A stretch of 64,000 nucleotides of DNA from Leptolyngbya sp. SIO1E4 (GCA_010672825.2 JAAHFU020000003.1:434001-498000), one strand, 5' to 3'; positions 38,791 to 48,098 are shown, counted from the first letter of the stretch. Notes: generated by a model from the sequence alone, not told the origin. Made by a program: numbers and translations.

Positions 38791-39537
38791 ATGCGCTTTT
38801 TAGGAATTGATTTGGGTTGGCAGTCAGGGGGTAGTGGTCTCTGCTGTCTAGAAGCCACCTCCATGGGCTTAAAGCTCGTATCCTTAGGGCACTGCGATTC
38901 TAGGGAAGCCGTGCTGGCCTGGGTAGAAGCTCAAGTGGCTGCTGACGCCCCCGCCCTAATCGCAGTGGATGCCCCAACCCTGATTCCTAATGCAACGGGC
39001 ATGCGCCTGTGCGATCGCCTGGCCCACCGCTACTTCGGCAAATATGACGCGGGCTGTTACCCGGCTAACCAAGGCCGTCCCTTTGCAGCGGCACTCATTC
39101 AATTCGGTCTCGCGCTGGAAGCAAGGGGGTTTCACCACGCGCCCACCCTCGCGCCCCGCACCCCCGGCAGGTATCAGATTGAGCTGTTTCCTCACCCTGC
39201 GACCATTCACTTCTTTAAGCTTGATCGCATCCTCAAATACAAGAAAGGTCGCTTAGCCGATCGCCGTCGAGAATTAGAAAAATTGCGACAATACCAGCTA
39301 GCAACGTTTCCCCAACTTGCCCCCCAGCTACCTCTTTGTGAAGCAGATTTACCCACGCTGCCAACCACTGGGAAAGCCCTGAAAGTCGTTGAAGATCAGC
39401 TAGACAGCTTAACCTGTGCCTATGCCGGAGCCCACTGGTGGTGGTGGGGCTTAGCGCGCAATTGGGTGCTGGGAGATCGAGACACGGGCTACATTGTGGT
39501 GCCAGCACCTTACCCAGAACAGACCTTCCCGAGATAG
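38791..39537 (+). CDS. DUF429 family protein
   Basis: 248 residues. FLGIDLGWQSGGSGLCCLEA is an RNase-H-like first strand; LIAVDAPTLIPNATGMRLCDR and YPANQGRPFAAALIQFGLAL are DUF429 blocks; GRYQIELFPHPATIHFF and the C-terminal DSLTCAYAGAHWWWWGLARNW complete it. The function is unknown. It is 27 nt behind the DUF2235 gene on the same strand, so it may be co-transcribed, but the family also occurs alone elsewhere and its link to lipid oxidation is unproved. Confidence 0.8.
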   Translation: MRFLGIDLGWQSGGSGLCCLEATSMGLKLVSLGHCDSREAVLAWVEAQVAADAPALIAVDAPTLIPNATGMRLCDRLAHRYFGKYDAGCYPANQGRPFAAALIQFGLALEARGFHHAPTLAPRTPGRYQIELFPHPATIHFFKLDRILKYKKGRLADRRRELEKLRQYQLATFPQLAPQLPLCEADLPTLPTTGKALKVVEDQLDSLTCAYAGAHWWWWGLARNWVLGDRDTGYIVVPAPYPEQTFPR

Positions 39538-39574
39538 AGAGCCCGCACCGTGTTGATAGCCTTGTTCAGTTGCG

Positions 39575-39810
39575 ATATGGCAAAAGACAGAAGGACGCAG
39601 GCAGAAGGATCAATGAAACGCTTGATTAGAGGGCAGTTGCGTTATCTGGCCTATTTTCACAAAAATATGTGCTGCTATATCGGTGTGCATTTGGATCAAG
39701 TACACCCTAGACCCCAAACCCTAGACCCTGCCTTCACCAAAACGTACTAGATTGAACTGAATAGAACTATATACACCTGAGGCAAGACAGGGTTTGGGGT
39801 CTGGGAAGCG
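39575..39810. repeat. Dispersed G-quadruplex-type repeat, copy D
   Basis: Core 39705-39728 is the same as copy A (C-runs on plus strand). A second, inverted core (CAGGGTTTGGGGTCT) at 39789-39803 could pair with it. A GGCAAAAGACAGAAGG tract lies at 39578-39593. It sits between the convergent DUF429 and TPR genes and fills the 308-bp gap. Confidence 0.8.
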
Positions 39811-39845
39811 TTGATGGGTAAAGGGTGGTGGGGTCTAGTTTTCGA

Positions 39846-42143
39846 TTACACAGAATGCAGCCGTAGCGGCTGGGTGAGCTCTACCCGCTTCAGAGACGAC
39901 AACACCTGGGTTACCTGGGCAAGAGAACGATGATCTCCTTGAGCATGTAAGAGGGAAGCTGCCATTTCCAGATCTGTGATGGCGGCAGTTGCGTTCCCTT
40001 GACGCTGATAGGTAGCGCCTCGATAACAGTAGGGAAGGGCTACTTGCTCATTATGTTGAATGGCCTGGGTATAGTCTGCGATCGCGGCTACGTTATCCCC
40101 CTGTTTCTGGCGAGCGGTTCCGCGATAAAAATAAGGAATTGCAGTGGTAGGTTCCGCTTGAATCGCCAGATCAAAATCAATAATGGCCTGCTCAGGGTAT
40201 CCCTGAGTCATCAACAGCCAGCCACGATTACAGCGCGCCGAGAAGAGTTGGGGGTCTAATTCCAGCGCATAACTAAAATCTTCTAGGGCCTTTAGGAATT
40301 GTTTTTTCTCAGCCCAGACAATACCCCGGTTGTTAGCCGCAATCGCATCATCCGGTGTCATTTCCAGCACGCGAGAAAAATCAGCGATCGCACCAGCGGT
40401 ATCCCGCAGATCATAGCGAGTGATGGCCCGGTTAAAGCAAGCCGTAGCGTCTTCCGGTAGCGAGTCAGGGTTATCAAATCGACGGAGCAGTTGATCAATC
40501 ACCGTGATTTCCGTCGTTTTGACCCTTAAATCTAACGCCGGGAATGTACTGCTGGCAGCTGGGAGTGCCTGTAGGCCCACAATGGCGTAAGTGCGATCGC
40601 ACACTAAAAACTGTTCGTCAGTCCCCAAAATTTTGAAGGAAAACTGATGAGGGTATCTTTCTTTTAGGGGCAACAGCTGGTTCAGCGTTGACTTTAACAA
40701 CTGTCGCTGGGCAGTGGTTAACCCCCACTGTTGGGCAATCCTTTTGAGCAAAAGCCCTTCTCGGCGATCGCCAGGATGACACCAGCCAATTTCAAGGCGA
40801 CACCCGCGCTCTAGAATTTCTGAAAATCGCTCAATAAGTTGCCGATCTAATGCCATAGATGAAGACCAGGGCCAGACCAATACCAGCCGCTCAGAAACTT
40901 CATCCAGCGCTTCAAACAAAGCCTGATCGATAGTAGACCACTGTTCTCCAGTATTGTCCCCTCGAAATGCCATGAGCCATTGCAGCGGAGCATGGGCAGG
41001 TAGGGCTTGTCCCTGAGCTGGCATCGCTGACAGGCCATTGAACCCCACGGCTGTTTGAGTTGGCTTCAGTTCCTGTTGCTGCTGCATTAACTCTTGAGTT
41101 TTCTGTTCTAGCAGCGCCAACTGCCATTGAAAACTGCTCAGGTAAGTGGCTGTTGTCCCCCGGATTTCTGCGGTGATATCAAAGGGAACCGAGATGTCTT
41201 CTAACCGCATCTCAACCTGCTGCAGCCCTTTAGACAAATGAACCAGCTCTGTTTCCAGGACTTTAAACTCGGGATTTTGAGGGCGAACATGCCCATTTTG
41301 ATGGGCAAGCTGTTCAGAGGTCTGCAGCCGATCAAGGGTTTGGCGAAGACTTACTTGGGCATCTTGTACTATCTGCAGTTTTTCCGCTAAGGTCGAAAAC
41401 TCACGACGAGGAACCAGATCAGCCACCGCCTTAATTAATTCCCTGACTTCACCCTTCAAGAGATACGGATCAGCACTCGTGGGCACTTGGCGGAGGCGGC
41501 GATCGAGATGGCGAACCGCATCTTGAAGGGTCGCCTGGGCGGCTCTGCTTTCACCGTTTAACGTTTCCAAACTGACTCGCACCTGCATCAGCTCAGTTTT
41601 CAGACAAGACACCTCGGTTTCCGTTGCTTCTATCCGATGCAAGGTCGACAGCCGTTCAATTTGTTTGCTGAGGTTGCTGAGGGTAGTACAGACATAGGTA
41701 TATTGATCCTGAAGCTGAGCCGTATCTTGGTATAGATGACTCAGATCAGGGCTTTCGATCTGTTCTATGCGCTTCTCAAATTCCTGTTGGGTTTGCTCCA
41801 CCACTTGGGAAAAGCGAGTGGCCGCGCGATCGCTGTGGATCATCGCTGCCCGCTGAAAACTCATGATGGCCTCCGGCGTTGGCAACGCTGAGACCTGTTC
41901 CGCAAGGCCAGAAACTTCTTGACCCACCTTCTCTTCTAGCGTGTCGAGGTTGGCATGAGCGAGTTTGAGTGCTTGGTCTACTCGTCGGCGATTGAACAGC
42001 CCCAGAGCAACCAGAGCCGTCACCGGTAAAGATGCCGCCACCGCATTTTGGGTCGCCAAAGAGACAACTGCCCCCGCTCCTGACCCCAGGAGTAGGGCAT
42101 ATTCGGTAACCGGAAACCAACGACGATTATTCACAGGATGCAC
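39846..42143 (-). CDS. Membrane-anchored coiled-coil protein with PLD-like and TPR domains
   Basis: 765 residues. Two hydrophobic segments at about 12-50 anchor it. Residues 55-345 are predicted coiled coil. Residues about 385-550 (WLMAFRGDNTGEQWSTIDQALFEAL, RLEIGWCHPGDRREG, FLVCDRTYAIVGL) resemble the phospholipase-D-like fold without a complete HKD motif. Residues 575-745 contain four to five TPRs, for example AIADFSRVLEMTPDDAIAANNRG. Start is GTG at 42143. A scaffolding or sensing role is plausible; function unknown. Confidence 0.7.
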   Translation of the reverse strand: MHPVNNRRWFPVTEYALLLGSGAGAVVSLATQNAVAASLPVTALVALGLFNRRRVDQALKLAHANLDTLEEKVGQEVSGLAEQVSALPTPEAIMSFQRAAMIHSDRAATRFSQVVEQTQQEFEKRIEQIESPDLSHLYQDTAQLQDQYTYVCTTLSNLSKQIERLSTLHRIEATETEVSCLKTELMQVRVSLETLNGESRAAQATLQDAVRHLDRRLRQVPTSADPYLLKGEVRELIKAVADLVPRREFSTLAEKLQIVQDAQVSLRQTLDRLQTSEQLAHQNGHVRPQNPEFKVLETELVHLSKGLQQVEMRLEDISVPFDITAEIRGTTATYLSSFQWQLALLEQKTQELMQQQQELKPTQTAVGFNGLSAMPAQGQALPAHAPLQWLMAFRGDNTGEQWSTIDQALFEALDEVSERLVLVWPWSSSMALDRQLIERFSEILERGCRLEIGWCHPGDRREGLLLKRIAQQWGLTTAQRQLLKSTLNQLLPLKERYPHQFSFKILGTDEQFLVCDRTYAIVGLQALPAASSTFPALDLRVKTTEITVIDQLLRRFDNPDSLPEDATACFNRAITRYDLRDTAGAIADFSRVLEMTPDDAIAANNRGIVWAEKKQFLKALEDFSYALELDPQLFSARCNRGWLLMTQGYPEQAIIDFDLAIQAEPTTAIPYFYRGTARQKQGDNVAAIADYTQAIQHNEQVALPYCYRGATYQRQGNATAAITDLEMAASLLHAQGDHRSLAQVTQVLSSLKRVELTQPLRLHSV

Positions 42144-42606
42144 TCACAACTAAAAGGAAAAGCGTTCTCAAACACACGGGCAATTGTTCAAAAGACGGCG
42201 GCCCCATTAACCCTGATGGATGGAGCTAGAAGCGCCGCTGTCTGAACATGGCTTTGAAAGGATTTGAGGCTTTCGCCGTAAAGCGCCAGATGAAATCTAG
42301 TTCATCTGTCCCTCTAGAGAAGCCACAAATAGGCCCCTTACAGACCTTTATAAGGTCTTTGGGAAAGGGGATTGGGCAATCAGAACCGGGGATTAGATGT
42401 CATCCCAATATGCAAAGTTATCGCTACATATCAGGCCCCTAGGATGCACAGCTATGTGCTTGGGGCAAAATATATAGTTCTATCAGCGCAAATTGATAGC
42501 CCATGAGTCCGCCGTGACCGACGTCACTAATTTAGTTTTCAAATCGAAGGCTTCTGGATCAGGAAAAAGTCTGTAGGTGTCCTGCACCTTTACGACCGAG
42601 TTGCGA
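42144..42606. other. Intergenic region, 463 bp
   Basis: Between two minus-strand genes. A 7-bp hairpin (AGACCTT-TAT-AAGGTCT, about 42338-42354) is present without a T-run. No gene recognised. Confidence 0.4.
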
Positions 42607-43590
42607 TCAAAGGCGCAGATCTACCACCAAGGGCCGGTGGTCAGAGCCTAAGGGTGGCCCAATCTGGACATCGGAAACCACAACCTCAGAGCTGAGCAAG
42701 CAATGATCAATCGGGATAGAAAATAGCAGCGCTGCCCAATCAGGCATTTGTCGATAAGTTCCGCGCGTGGGCCAACTAGGCAACAGCCCAAACCCTTTCC
42801 GTGCATTTTTAAGACCGGTTTGGCGAATTAAGCGTGTGTAGTAAGGTGACCACATGCTGAGGTTAAGGTCACCTATCAAAAGCTGAGGCTGTTGGGCGGT
42901 TTGCAGGTGTTGACCGATCAGGTCAAGCTGTTGGTTACGGGCATGAAAAAAGCTGGGTTTAACGGGGGGAGGGGGGTGCGTTCCAACGAATAAAAGCGGC
43001 CGGTTGTTCACATTAACCTTACCGACGAGACTCGGAAACCTATCGTCACCAAAGAACTGAATCTCAATGTCTTCCAGGGCGTATCGACTGTATACTACGA
43101 TGCCAAAATTGGACGATCTGCCTTGCCCTGACGAGTAGGGTAAATCACGGCTGAGAGCGTTGAGCTGAGTGATCCAAGTCTCATCTACCTCCATAAAGAG
43201 GGCCAGATCAGGGTTTTCCTGTTGGGTAAATGCCACAACGTCTTCGTACTGTTTATTTTGAGTGTTGACGTTGGCAATCAGAATACGAAAGTTGCTATTT
43301 GCCCCGGCACTCAAGAACTGAGGAGGCAAGTACCACGTGATGAGTTGACTGCCCAAGATTGAGGTGCAGAGCAACCCTAACCAGAAGCAAGGTTTGTGGC
43401 GGATTAAGGCCAGGATGCTCAAGCCGACTAAGCTCAGTAAGAAATATTGCAGCTGGAAGTGGGAAAAGATTTCCAGATAAATCTTCCACCCATAGCGGCT
43501 GGTCAAAACGGCGATCGCCGTGAGTCCAACCATCCCGAGCAAGATCCCCCAAGCCAGAACGGGTGTCACCCAAGATTTCTGCCGAGGCAT
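42607..43590 (-). CDS. Membrane endonuclease/exonuclease/phosphatase family protein
   Basis: 327 residues from ATG 43590 (a TTG at 43626 would add 12). Three N-terminal transmembrane helices (about 8-95) precede the EEP domain: ILIANVNTQNKQY, NPDLALFMEVDETW, LLFVGTHPPPPVKP, LLIGDLNLSMWSPYY and GSDHRPLVVDLRL at the C terminus hold the Asn, Glu, Asp and His of the active site. Members are phosphodiesterases facing the outside; substrate unknown. Confidence 0.82.
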   Translation of the reverse strand: MPRQKSWVTPVLAWGILLGMVGLTAIAVLTSRYGWKIYLEIFSHFQLQYFLLSLVGLSILALIRHKPCFWLGLLCTSILGSQLITWYLPPQFLSAGANSNFRILIANVNTQNKQYEDVVAFTQQENPDLALFMEVDETWITQLNALSRDLPYSSGQGRSSNFGIVVYSRYALEDIEIQFFGDDRFPSLVGKVNVNNRPLLFVGTHPPPPVKPSFFHARNQQLDLIGQHLQTAQQPQLLIGDLNLSMWSPYYTRLIRQTGLKNARKGFGLLPSWPTRGTYRQMPDWAALLFSIPIDHCLLSSEVVVSDVQIGPPLGSDHRPLVVDLRL

Positions 43591-43670
43591 GTCGTTATCC
43601 CGATTGATCGCAGATAGGGTACACAAAAACGAGTCGATTCATATCTTAGAGATCCAACTCCAGAGACGCA

Positions 43671-43704
43671 GATTCCCCAGGTAACGTCTCTTACCTGGGG
43701 AATC
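43671..43704 (+). terminator. Perfect 14-bp hairpin followed by T-run, plus-oriented
   Basis: GATTCCCCAGGTAA pairs perfectly with TTACCTGGGGAATC around a 6-nt loop, then TATGACCTTTTTT. It looks like an intrinsic terminator on the plus strand, yet both flanking genes are on the minus strand. It may end an antisense or small transcript, or act on the minus strand without a T-run. Confidence 0.55.
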
Positions 43705-43767
43705 TATGACCTTTTTTCTGCAATCACCCAAACGTTGATGGCTGACTCAGATTGCTGACTTGAAATC

Positions 43768-44325
43768 TTAAGCGGCACCTGCCATTGAGATCGCCTGCTG
43801 CCGGATAGCCTGTAGATTCTGAGTCAAATCCCGACACAGATGTCGTTCAATCAGCATCACGGGAATTGCCCGGGGTGGGCAGATAGTCAGTTCATAAACG
43901 AGTCGGGTAAGCCCCTCTGCATCGCCTGCAGGCTCGAGATTCCAGGCTCCATTAAACGCTTTGAAGTCACCCTCTACCATTGTGAACCCCAACTGATAGG
44001 GGAACTGCTCTACCATGTTGAGCACAACACGAGCACAAAATTGAATATTCAAAAAACACTGGGAGCCAACTTGCTCTAACAAGGTTCCGGCCTGAGAGTC
44101 ACTTAAACGGCGACTAACCGTCAAATTCGGGATGAAGTCTGCCAAGTTGTCATAGTCTGTGAGCACCTGCCAGACTTGCTCGATTGGGCAGGGCACTAAG
44201 ATAGAGGCACAAATTCGCCTGCGTCGCCCTTCCAACTTTTCTGTGGCGATCAGTAGTTCCGCTTCGCTAGCGAGGGACGTAGCGTCAGCTATAGAGGAAG
44301 TGTTTAGTTGGGAAGCGTCGGTCAT
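43768..44325 (-). CDS. SRPBCC family protein (polyketide cyclase / COQ10-like)
   Basis: About 185 residues from ATG 44325; an ATG at 44400 would add 25. The core RRICASILVPCPIEQVWQVLTDYDNLADFIPNLTVSRRL is typical of the cyclase/COQ10 group, followed by VEGDFKAFNGAWNLEPAGDAEGLTRLVYEL and a C-terminal helix. The fold binds lipids or quinones. In cyanobacteria such proteins occur alone; no partner is visible here. Confidence 0.78.
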   Translation of the reverse strand: MTDASQLNTSSIADATSLASEAELLIATEKLEGRRRRICASILVPCPIEQVWQVLTDYDNLADFIPNLTVSRRLSDSQAGTLLEQVGSQCFLNIQFCARVVLNMVEQFPYQLGFTMVEGDFKAFNGAWNLEPAGDAEGLTRLVYELTICPPRAIPVMLIERHLCRDLTQNLQAIRQQAISMAGAA

Positions 44326-44557
44326 AGTGATGCCCGGATGTGCCCTGCTGCTATTGAACCCAAAATATCCCCCAGAATCAATCCCTATAAGGGAATCCAT
44401 ACCCCAGCATAACTATTCACTATACTGAAGCGGATACAACGATAAATACAAGATACTGCCTGGTTATTTACTTTAATCACCGTGTAATCGCTACAGTTTT
44501 AGGGATGGGGCTGCCTGCCTTACGTATCAAGCCTAATGTTAATTGCTGAGCCTAGCC

Positions 44558-46216
44558 ATGCTTCAAGTGATTGGGACGGTTAAAGGACCGGGTGAAACCG
44601 GCAATGAATATCTTTTCATCACGGCAGATAACCGTGAAGTCAAAATCGGAGAGTTTGTGGCCTATCAGGCTCAGCAAGGTAAAGAGACGCTGGACATTCT
44701 GGGCAAAATTGCCGATCTCCGCCTAATTGACCATTTACCTGATCGCATTTTTGCCGATACGGACATTAGCCCCGAGACAATCGCAGCCCTGATTGGGTTT
44801 GCCCATCCCAACCCAGAGATTTACGAAGTCACAGTCACCGTAATTGGTCACTTTCATCCTGCACTGGGCTTTATCAACCCACGATTAACCCCTGATCCCG
44901 GCACCCGGGTCTATCGCGTAGATGATGACACCCTACGCCAGGTCATTAACAAAAAGCAGCAAGAAGAGGTCGGAGCTGCCCACGTAGGTTCCCTGCTGCT
45001 GCGCCCGGGTGAGGCAGTTCCTGTCGTGTTAGACGTCAAAGAACTGGTGAGCACCCACATGGCCATTTTGGCGGGAACCGGGTCTGGAAAGTCTTACACC
45101 GCTGGGGTATTGATTGAAGAACTCTTGCGTTCCTATAACCGGGCAGCGGTGCTCGTATTTGATCCCCATGGGGAGTACGGGACCTTGGGAGACATGCGAG
45201 GGCATGCTGCGTTTCAGGCACCTGACGGCTACGCGCCGACGGTACAAATTTTGACCCCAGACGATATTCGCATTCGCATGTCGTCCCTAGACTATTACGA
45301 TGTGTTAACTCTGCTGCCGGATATGAGCGATCGCCAGCAGGCGATTCTGAGTAAAGGCTTTGCAATTCTTAAAAAGCACCGTAAAGGAGACTATCGTTGG
45401 GATGTCAATGATTTAATTCGCGCCGTCCATGAGGCGGATACCAGCGTAGACGATGAAGGCAATGAAAAACTGGGATCCTCAGCCCCCGCGATCGAATGGA
45501 AGTTAGAGCGTTTCGCCCAGTCTCCCTACTTTGATCGCATGCATCACCTGGCCCCCAAAGATTTGTTTGAGCCAGGGCAAGTCACCGTGCTCCAGATGAA
45601 CGAAATCAGCCAGGAAGAACAGCAGGTCATCTGTGCTGCCGTCCTCCGCCAGGGTTACCTGGCCCGCATGAACACGGTAAAAGATCGCATCACAGCAGAA
45701 GATGAAACCTACTTGCCTTATCCCGTCTTTATCTTGCTGGAAGAAGCCCATCGCTTTGCTCCGGCCCATGAACCCGCCCGCTGTAAGCAGATCTTGCGCA
45801 CTATCCTCAGTGAAGGGCGCAAATTTGGCATGGGGGTAGGGCTCATTACCCAGCGCCCTGGCAAGCTAGATTCCGATGTGCTGTCTCAATGCATGAGCCA
45901 GTTTTTGATGCGTATTGTTAACCCGGTAGACCAGGAAAGCCTGAAATATGGGGTGGAAGCTGCGGGGCGTGACCTGTTGAAAGAACTGCCGGCACTCACT
46001 AAGGGGCAGGTAATTATTTCAGGTGCCTGTGTGAATACGCCTGTGCTCTGTCAGGTGCGTAAACGCTTGACCCAGCACGGTGGTGAAACCATCGACGCCC
46101 CTCAAGACTGGCAAAAATATTTTCAGGCACACCACAAGCGCACCCGCCAAATTGAGCAGGCCACGCTGGCGCGTCCCCGGTCGGCAGAGACGGTGGGCGG
46201 CATCAGTATTGAGTAA
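44558..46216 (+). CDS. HerA-like ATPase (DUF87 helicase family)
   Basis: About 552 residues from ATG 44558. N-terminal HAS-barrel-like region (IGTVKGPGETGNEYLFITAD), Walker A GTGSGKS at 173-179, LVFDPHGEYGTL, Walker B VFILLEEAHRFAP near 390, then LITQRPGKLDSDVLSQCMSQ and an Arg-finger region. Relatives are hexameric DNA-pumping ATPases that often work with NurA nuclease. No nurA is adjacent. The next gene starts 15 nt downstream, probably the same operon. Confidence 0.87.
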   Translation: MLQVIGTVKGPGETGNEYLFITADNREVKIGEFVAYQAQQGKETLDILGKIADLRLIDHLPDRIFADTDISPETIAALIGFAHPNPEIYEVTVTVIGHFHPALGFINPRLTPDPGTRVYRVDDDTLRQVINKKQQEEVGAAHVGSLLLRPGEAVPVVLDVKELVSTHMAILAGTGSGKSYTAGVLIEELLRSYNRAAVLVFDPHGEYGTLGDMRGHAAFQAPDGYAPTVQILTPDDIRIRMSSLDYYDVLTLLPDMSDRQQAILSKGFAILKKHRKGDYRWDVNDLIRAVHEADTSVDDEGNEKLGSSAPAIEWKLERFAQSPYFDRMHHLAPKDLFEPGQVTVLQMNEISQEEQQVICAAVLRQGYLARMNTVKDRITAEDETYLPYPVFILLEEAHRFAPAHEPARCKQILRTILSEGRKFGMGVGLITQRPGKLDSDVLSQCMSQFLMRIVNPVDQESLKYGVEAAGRDLLKELPALTKGQVIISGACVNTPVLCQVRKRLTQHGGETIDAPQDWQKYFQAHHKRTRQIEQATLARPRSAETVGGISIE

Positions 46217-46231
46217 TCTAAGCACTGAATA

Positions 46232-47188
46232 ATGACGACCCCGTCTCCACAACTGGTGAAGTTGGCCCAGCGCCTTTTTACAGAGGCAGGCGATCGCGCA
46301 GCCTTTATTACAGCCTTGAGCCAGCCTTCTGCATTTGCCCCTACGATTCTATGGACTCAGCCCAAACCCCCTGGGTTTGACTGGCAGGTGCTACCACCTA
46401 TGCCCTGGCAGCCCGCATTTGTAGATCGGCTTGCGACTCAAACCCGTCCAGGTCAGCACCCCCTCCATGAAAAAGGCTATTTCTACTGCCTGGACTTTTC
46501 ATCAGTCTTTGCAGCATCGGCAATTCAGGCGATTCCAACGTCTGTGGATGTCGTCATCGATCTGTGCGCGGCACCTGGAGGAAAAAGCGTATTTTCCTGG
46601 GTAGCGCTGCGCCCCAAGCATCTGCTGTGCAATGAGGCGATTCGTAAACGCGTCAAGATCTTGATCGCGAACCTGAAGCGGTGTGGCGCACTCCAGGCAA
46701 TTGTCCTCAACTTAGATCCCTCTGTTTTAGCGGAACAGATCCCCCAGACTGCTCAGCTCGTGTTAGTAGATGCCCCCTGCAGTGGCCAATCGTTACTCGC
46801 AAAAGGGCAAACGGCAGCAGGCTGCTTCCATAAGGTCACCATCAACCGTAATGCCAACCGACAGAAGCGCATTCTGGCCAATGCAGCGCAACTGGTGCAG
46901 TCTGAAGGATATCTGCTGTACTCTACCTGCACCTATGCCCCCGCAGAAAATGAGCAAGTTTGTGCCTGGTTAGTGAAAAAGTTTCCTGAGTTTGTTCCGG
47001 TACCGGTTCCGGCTTTACAGGCGTACCAATCTCCGCTGACGGAGTTGCCGTGCTATCGCCTGTGGCCTCAGTCTGGCCTAGGGGCTGGTGCCTTCACCAT
47101 GCTGTTGCGGCGCCATGGAGGCGCGATCTCCAACCCACTCAATCAATCATTTCTTGAGTGTCACCAATTTGTTTTATATCCAAATTAG
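46232..47188 (+). CDS. RsmB/NOP family class I SAM-dependent RNA methyltransferase
   Basis: 318 residues. SAM site DLCAAPGGKS at 110-119; catalytic pair Cys183 in DAPCSG and Cys233 in YSTCTYAP, typical of m5C RNA methyltransferases. The N-terminal RNA-binding part is short (about 100 residues). Target could be rRNA or tRNA. It follows the HerA-like gene by 15 nt. Confidence 0.87.
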   Translation: MTTPSPQLVKLAQRLFTEAGDRAAFITALSQPSAFAPTILWTQPKPPGFDWQVLPPMPWQPAFVDRLATQTRPGQHPLHEKGYFYCLDFSSVFAASAIQAIPTSVDVVIDLCAAPGGKSVFSWVALRPKHLLCNEAIRKRVKILIANLKRCGALQAIVLNLDPSVLAEQIPQTAQLVLVDAPCSGQSLLAKGQTAAGCFHKVTINRNANRQKRILANAAQLVQSEGYLLYSTCTYAPAENEQVCAWLVKKFPEFVPVPVPALQAYQSPLTELPCYRLWPQSGLGAGAFTMLLRRHGGAISNPLNQSFLECHQFVLYPN

Positions 47189-47253
47189 AACCCGCAGACA
47201 CCCACACTTTAAGCAGGGTCTTAACCATCAGAGACGGCGATTTCTTCAAAACA

Positions 47254-47288
47254 GAACAGGCTATTCGCCTTAGACAAATAGCCTGTTC
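47254..47288. terminator. Convergent terminator hairpin between methyltransferase and psbJ
   Basis: GAACAGGCTATT (47254-47265) pairs perfectly with AATAGCCTGTTC (47277-47288). On the minus strand the stem is followed by TGTTTTG, which ends the psbEFLJ transcript; the plus side leads into AAAATTTT. Confidence 0.7.
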
Positions 47289-47331
47289 CCCAAGAAGCAA
47301 AATTTTAGTCTTGGCTAAGGTGATCAATCAC

Positions 47332-47451
47332 CTATACGGCAGACCCTACGCCCGCGTAAGCCCCGTAGAAGAATAAACCCACTACAACGAGGACGCCAGT
47401 ACCTGCAACCGTTGCCACAATCCAAAGAGGAATTCGACCGTTTTTAAACAT
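47332..47451 (-). CDS. psbJ: Photosystem II protein J
   Basis: 39 residues: [19 protein letters not shown] followed by a hydrophobic helix and the tail [13 protein letters not shown], diagnostic for PsbJ. It is a single-span thylakoid subunit near cytochrome b559, needed for plastoquinone exchange. It is last in psbEFLJ, 79 nt after psbL. AGGAGG-like sequence (GTAGGAGGTAAATCTCTA) precedes the ATG. Confidence 0.95.
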   Translation of the reverse strand: MFKNGRIPLWIVATVAGTGVLVVVGLFFYGAYAGVGSAV

Positions 47452-47530
47452 TAGAGATTTACCTCCTACTCAAATGTATTGAAACACAGCGTTGAAAGAT
47501 GCCAAACTTAGCCCCTAGCACCCAAGTCTC

Positions 47531-47650
47531 TTAGTTAAAGAAGTAACTAGAGAATAAGAAGCCCAGGACAAAAATCAGCAATAGCCCCAGGTATAGAGAA
47601 GTCCGGTTGAGCTCAACCGGTTGCTTATTAGGATTCTGATTCCGTTCCAC
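47531..47650 (-). CDS. psbL: Photosystem II protein L
   Basis: 39 residues: [20 protein letters not shown] then a single hydrophobic span ending FSSYFFN. It is essential for QA function and dimer assembly of photosystem II. The start is GTG at 47650; no in-frame ATG lies upstream, and GGAG is suitably placed. It lies 10 nt after psbF. Confidence 0.95.
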   Translation of the reverse strand: MERNQNPNKQPVELNRTSLYLGLLLIFVLGFLFSSYFFN

Positions 47651-47660
47651 AAGAATGCTC

Positions 47661-47798
<138 letters not shown>

Positions 47799-47849
47799 TC
47801 ACAACTCAATTCAAAATTAATCAACTATGAATGCTTGTTTCTCAAACCG

Positions 47850-48098
47850 TTATTGGTTCAGGAATTCATTGATTTGCTGCTTAGCATCGTAACGGTCAGA
47901 AACAATCGGCAACTCCATTTGATTGCTTTGGTAGTACTCGTTGGGTCGAGGTGTACCGAAAGCATCGTAGGCCAACCCTGTGCTGACAAACAGCCATCCA
48001 GCAATAAATAGTGCTGGAATCGTGATGCTATGGATAATCCAGTAGCGAACACTCGTGATAATGTCGCCAAATGGGCGTTCACCAGTCGTACCTGCCAT
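47850..48098 (-). CDS. psbE: Cytochrome b559 subunit alpha
   Basis: 82 residues starting [20 protein letters not shown], with heme ligand His23 in [11 protein letters not shown], one transmembrane span, and the lumenal tail RPNEYYQ through [15 protein letters not shown]. It is the first gene of psbEFLJ; AGAGG precedes the ATG. ycf48 lies upstream on the same strand, the usual cyanobacterial order. Confidence 0.97.
   Translation of the reverse strand: MAGTTGERPFGDIITSVRYWIIHSITIPALFIAGWLFVSTGLAYDAFGTPRPNEYYQSNQMELPIVSDRYDAKQQINEFLNQ

Noticed and set aside
47254..47288. Hairpin near psbJ as a riboswitch
   Set aside because: It is a simple perfect stem between convergent genes, as expected for a terminator.
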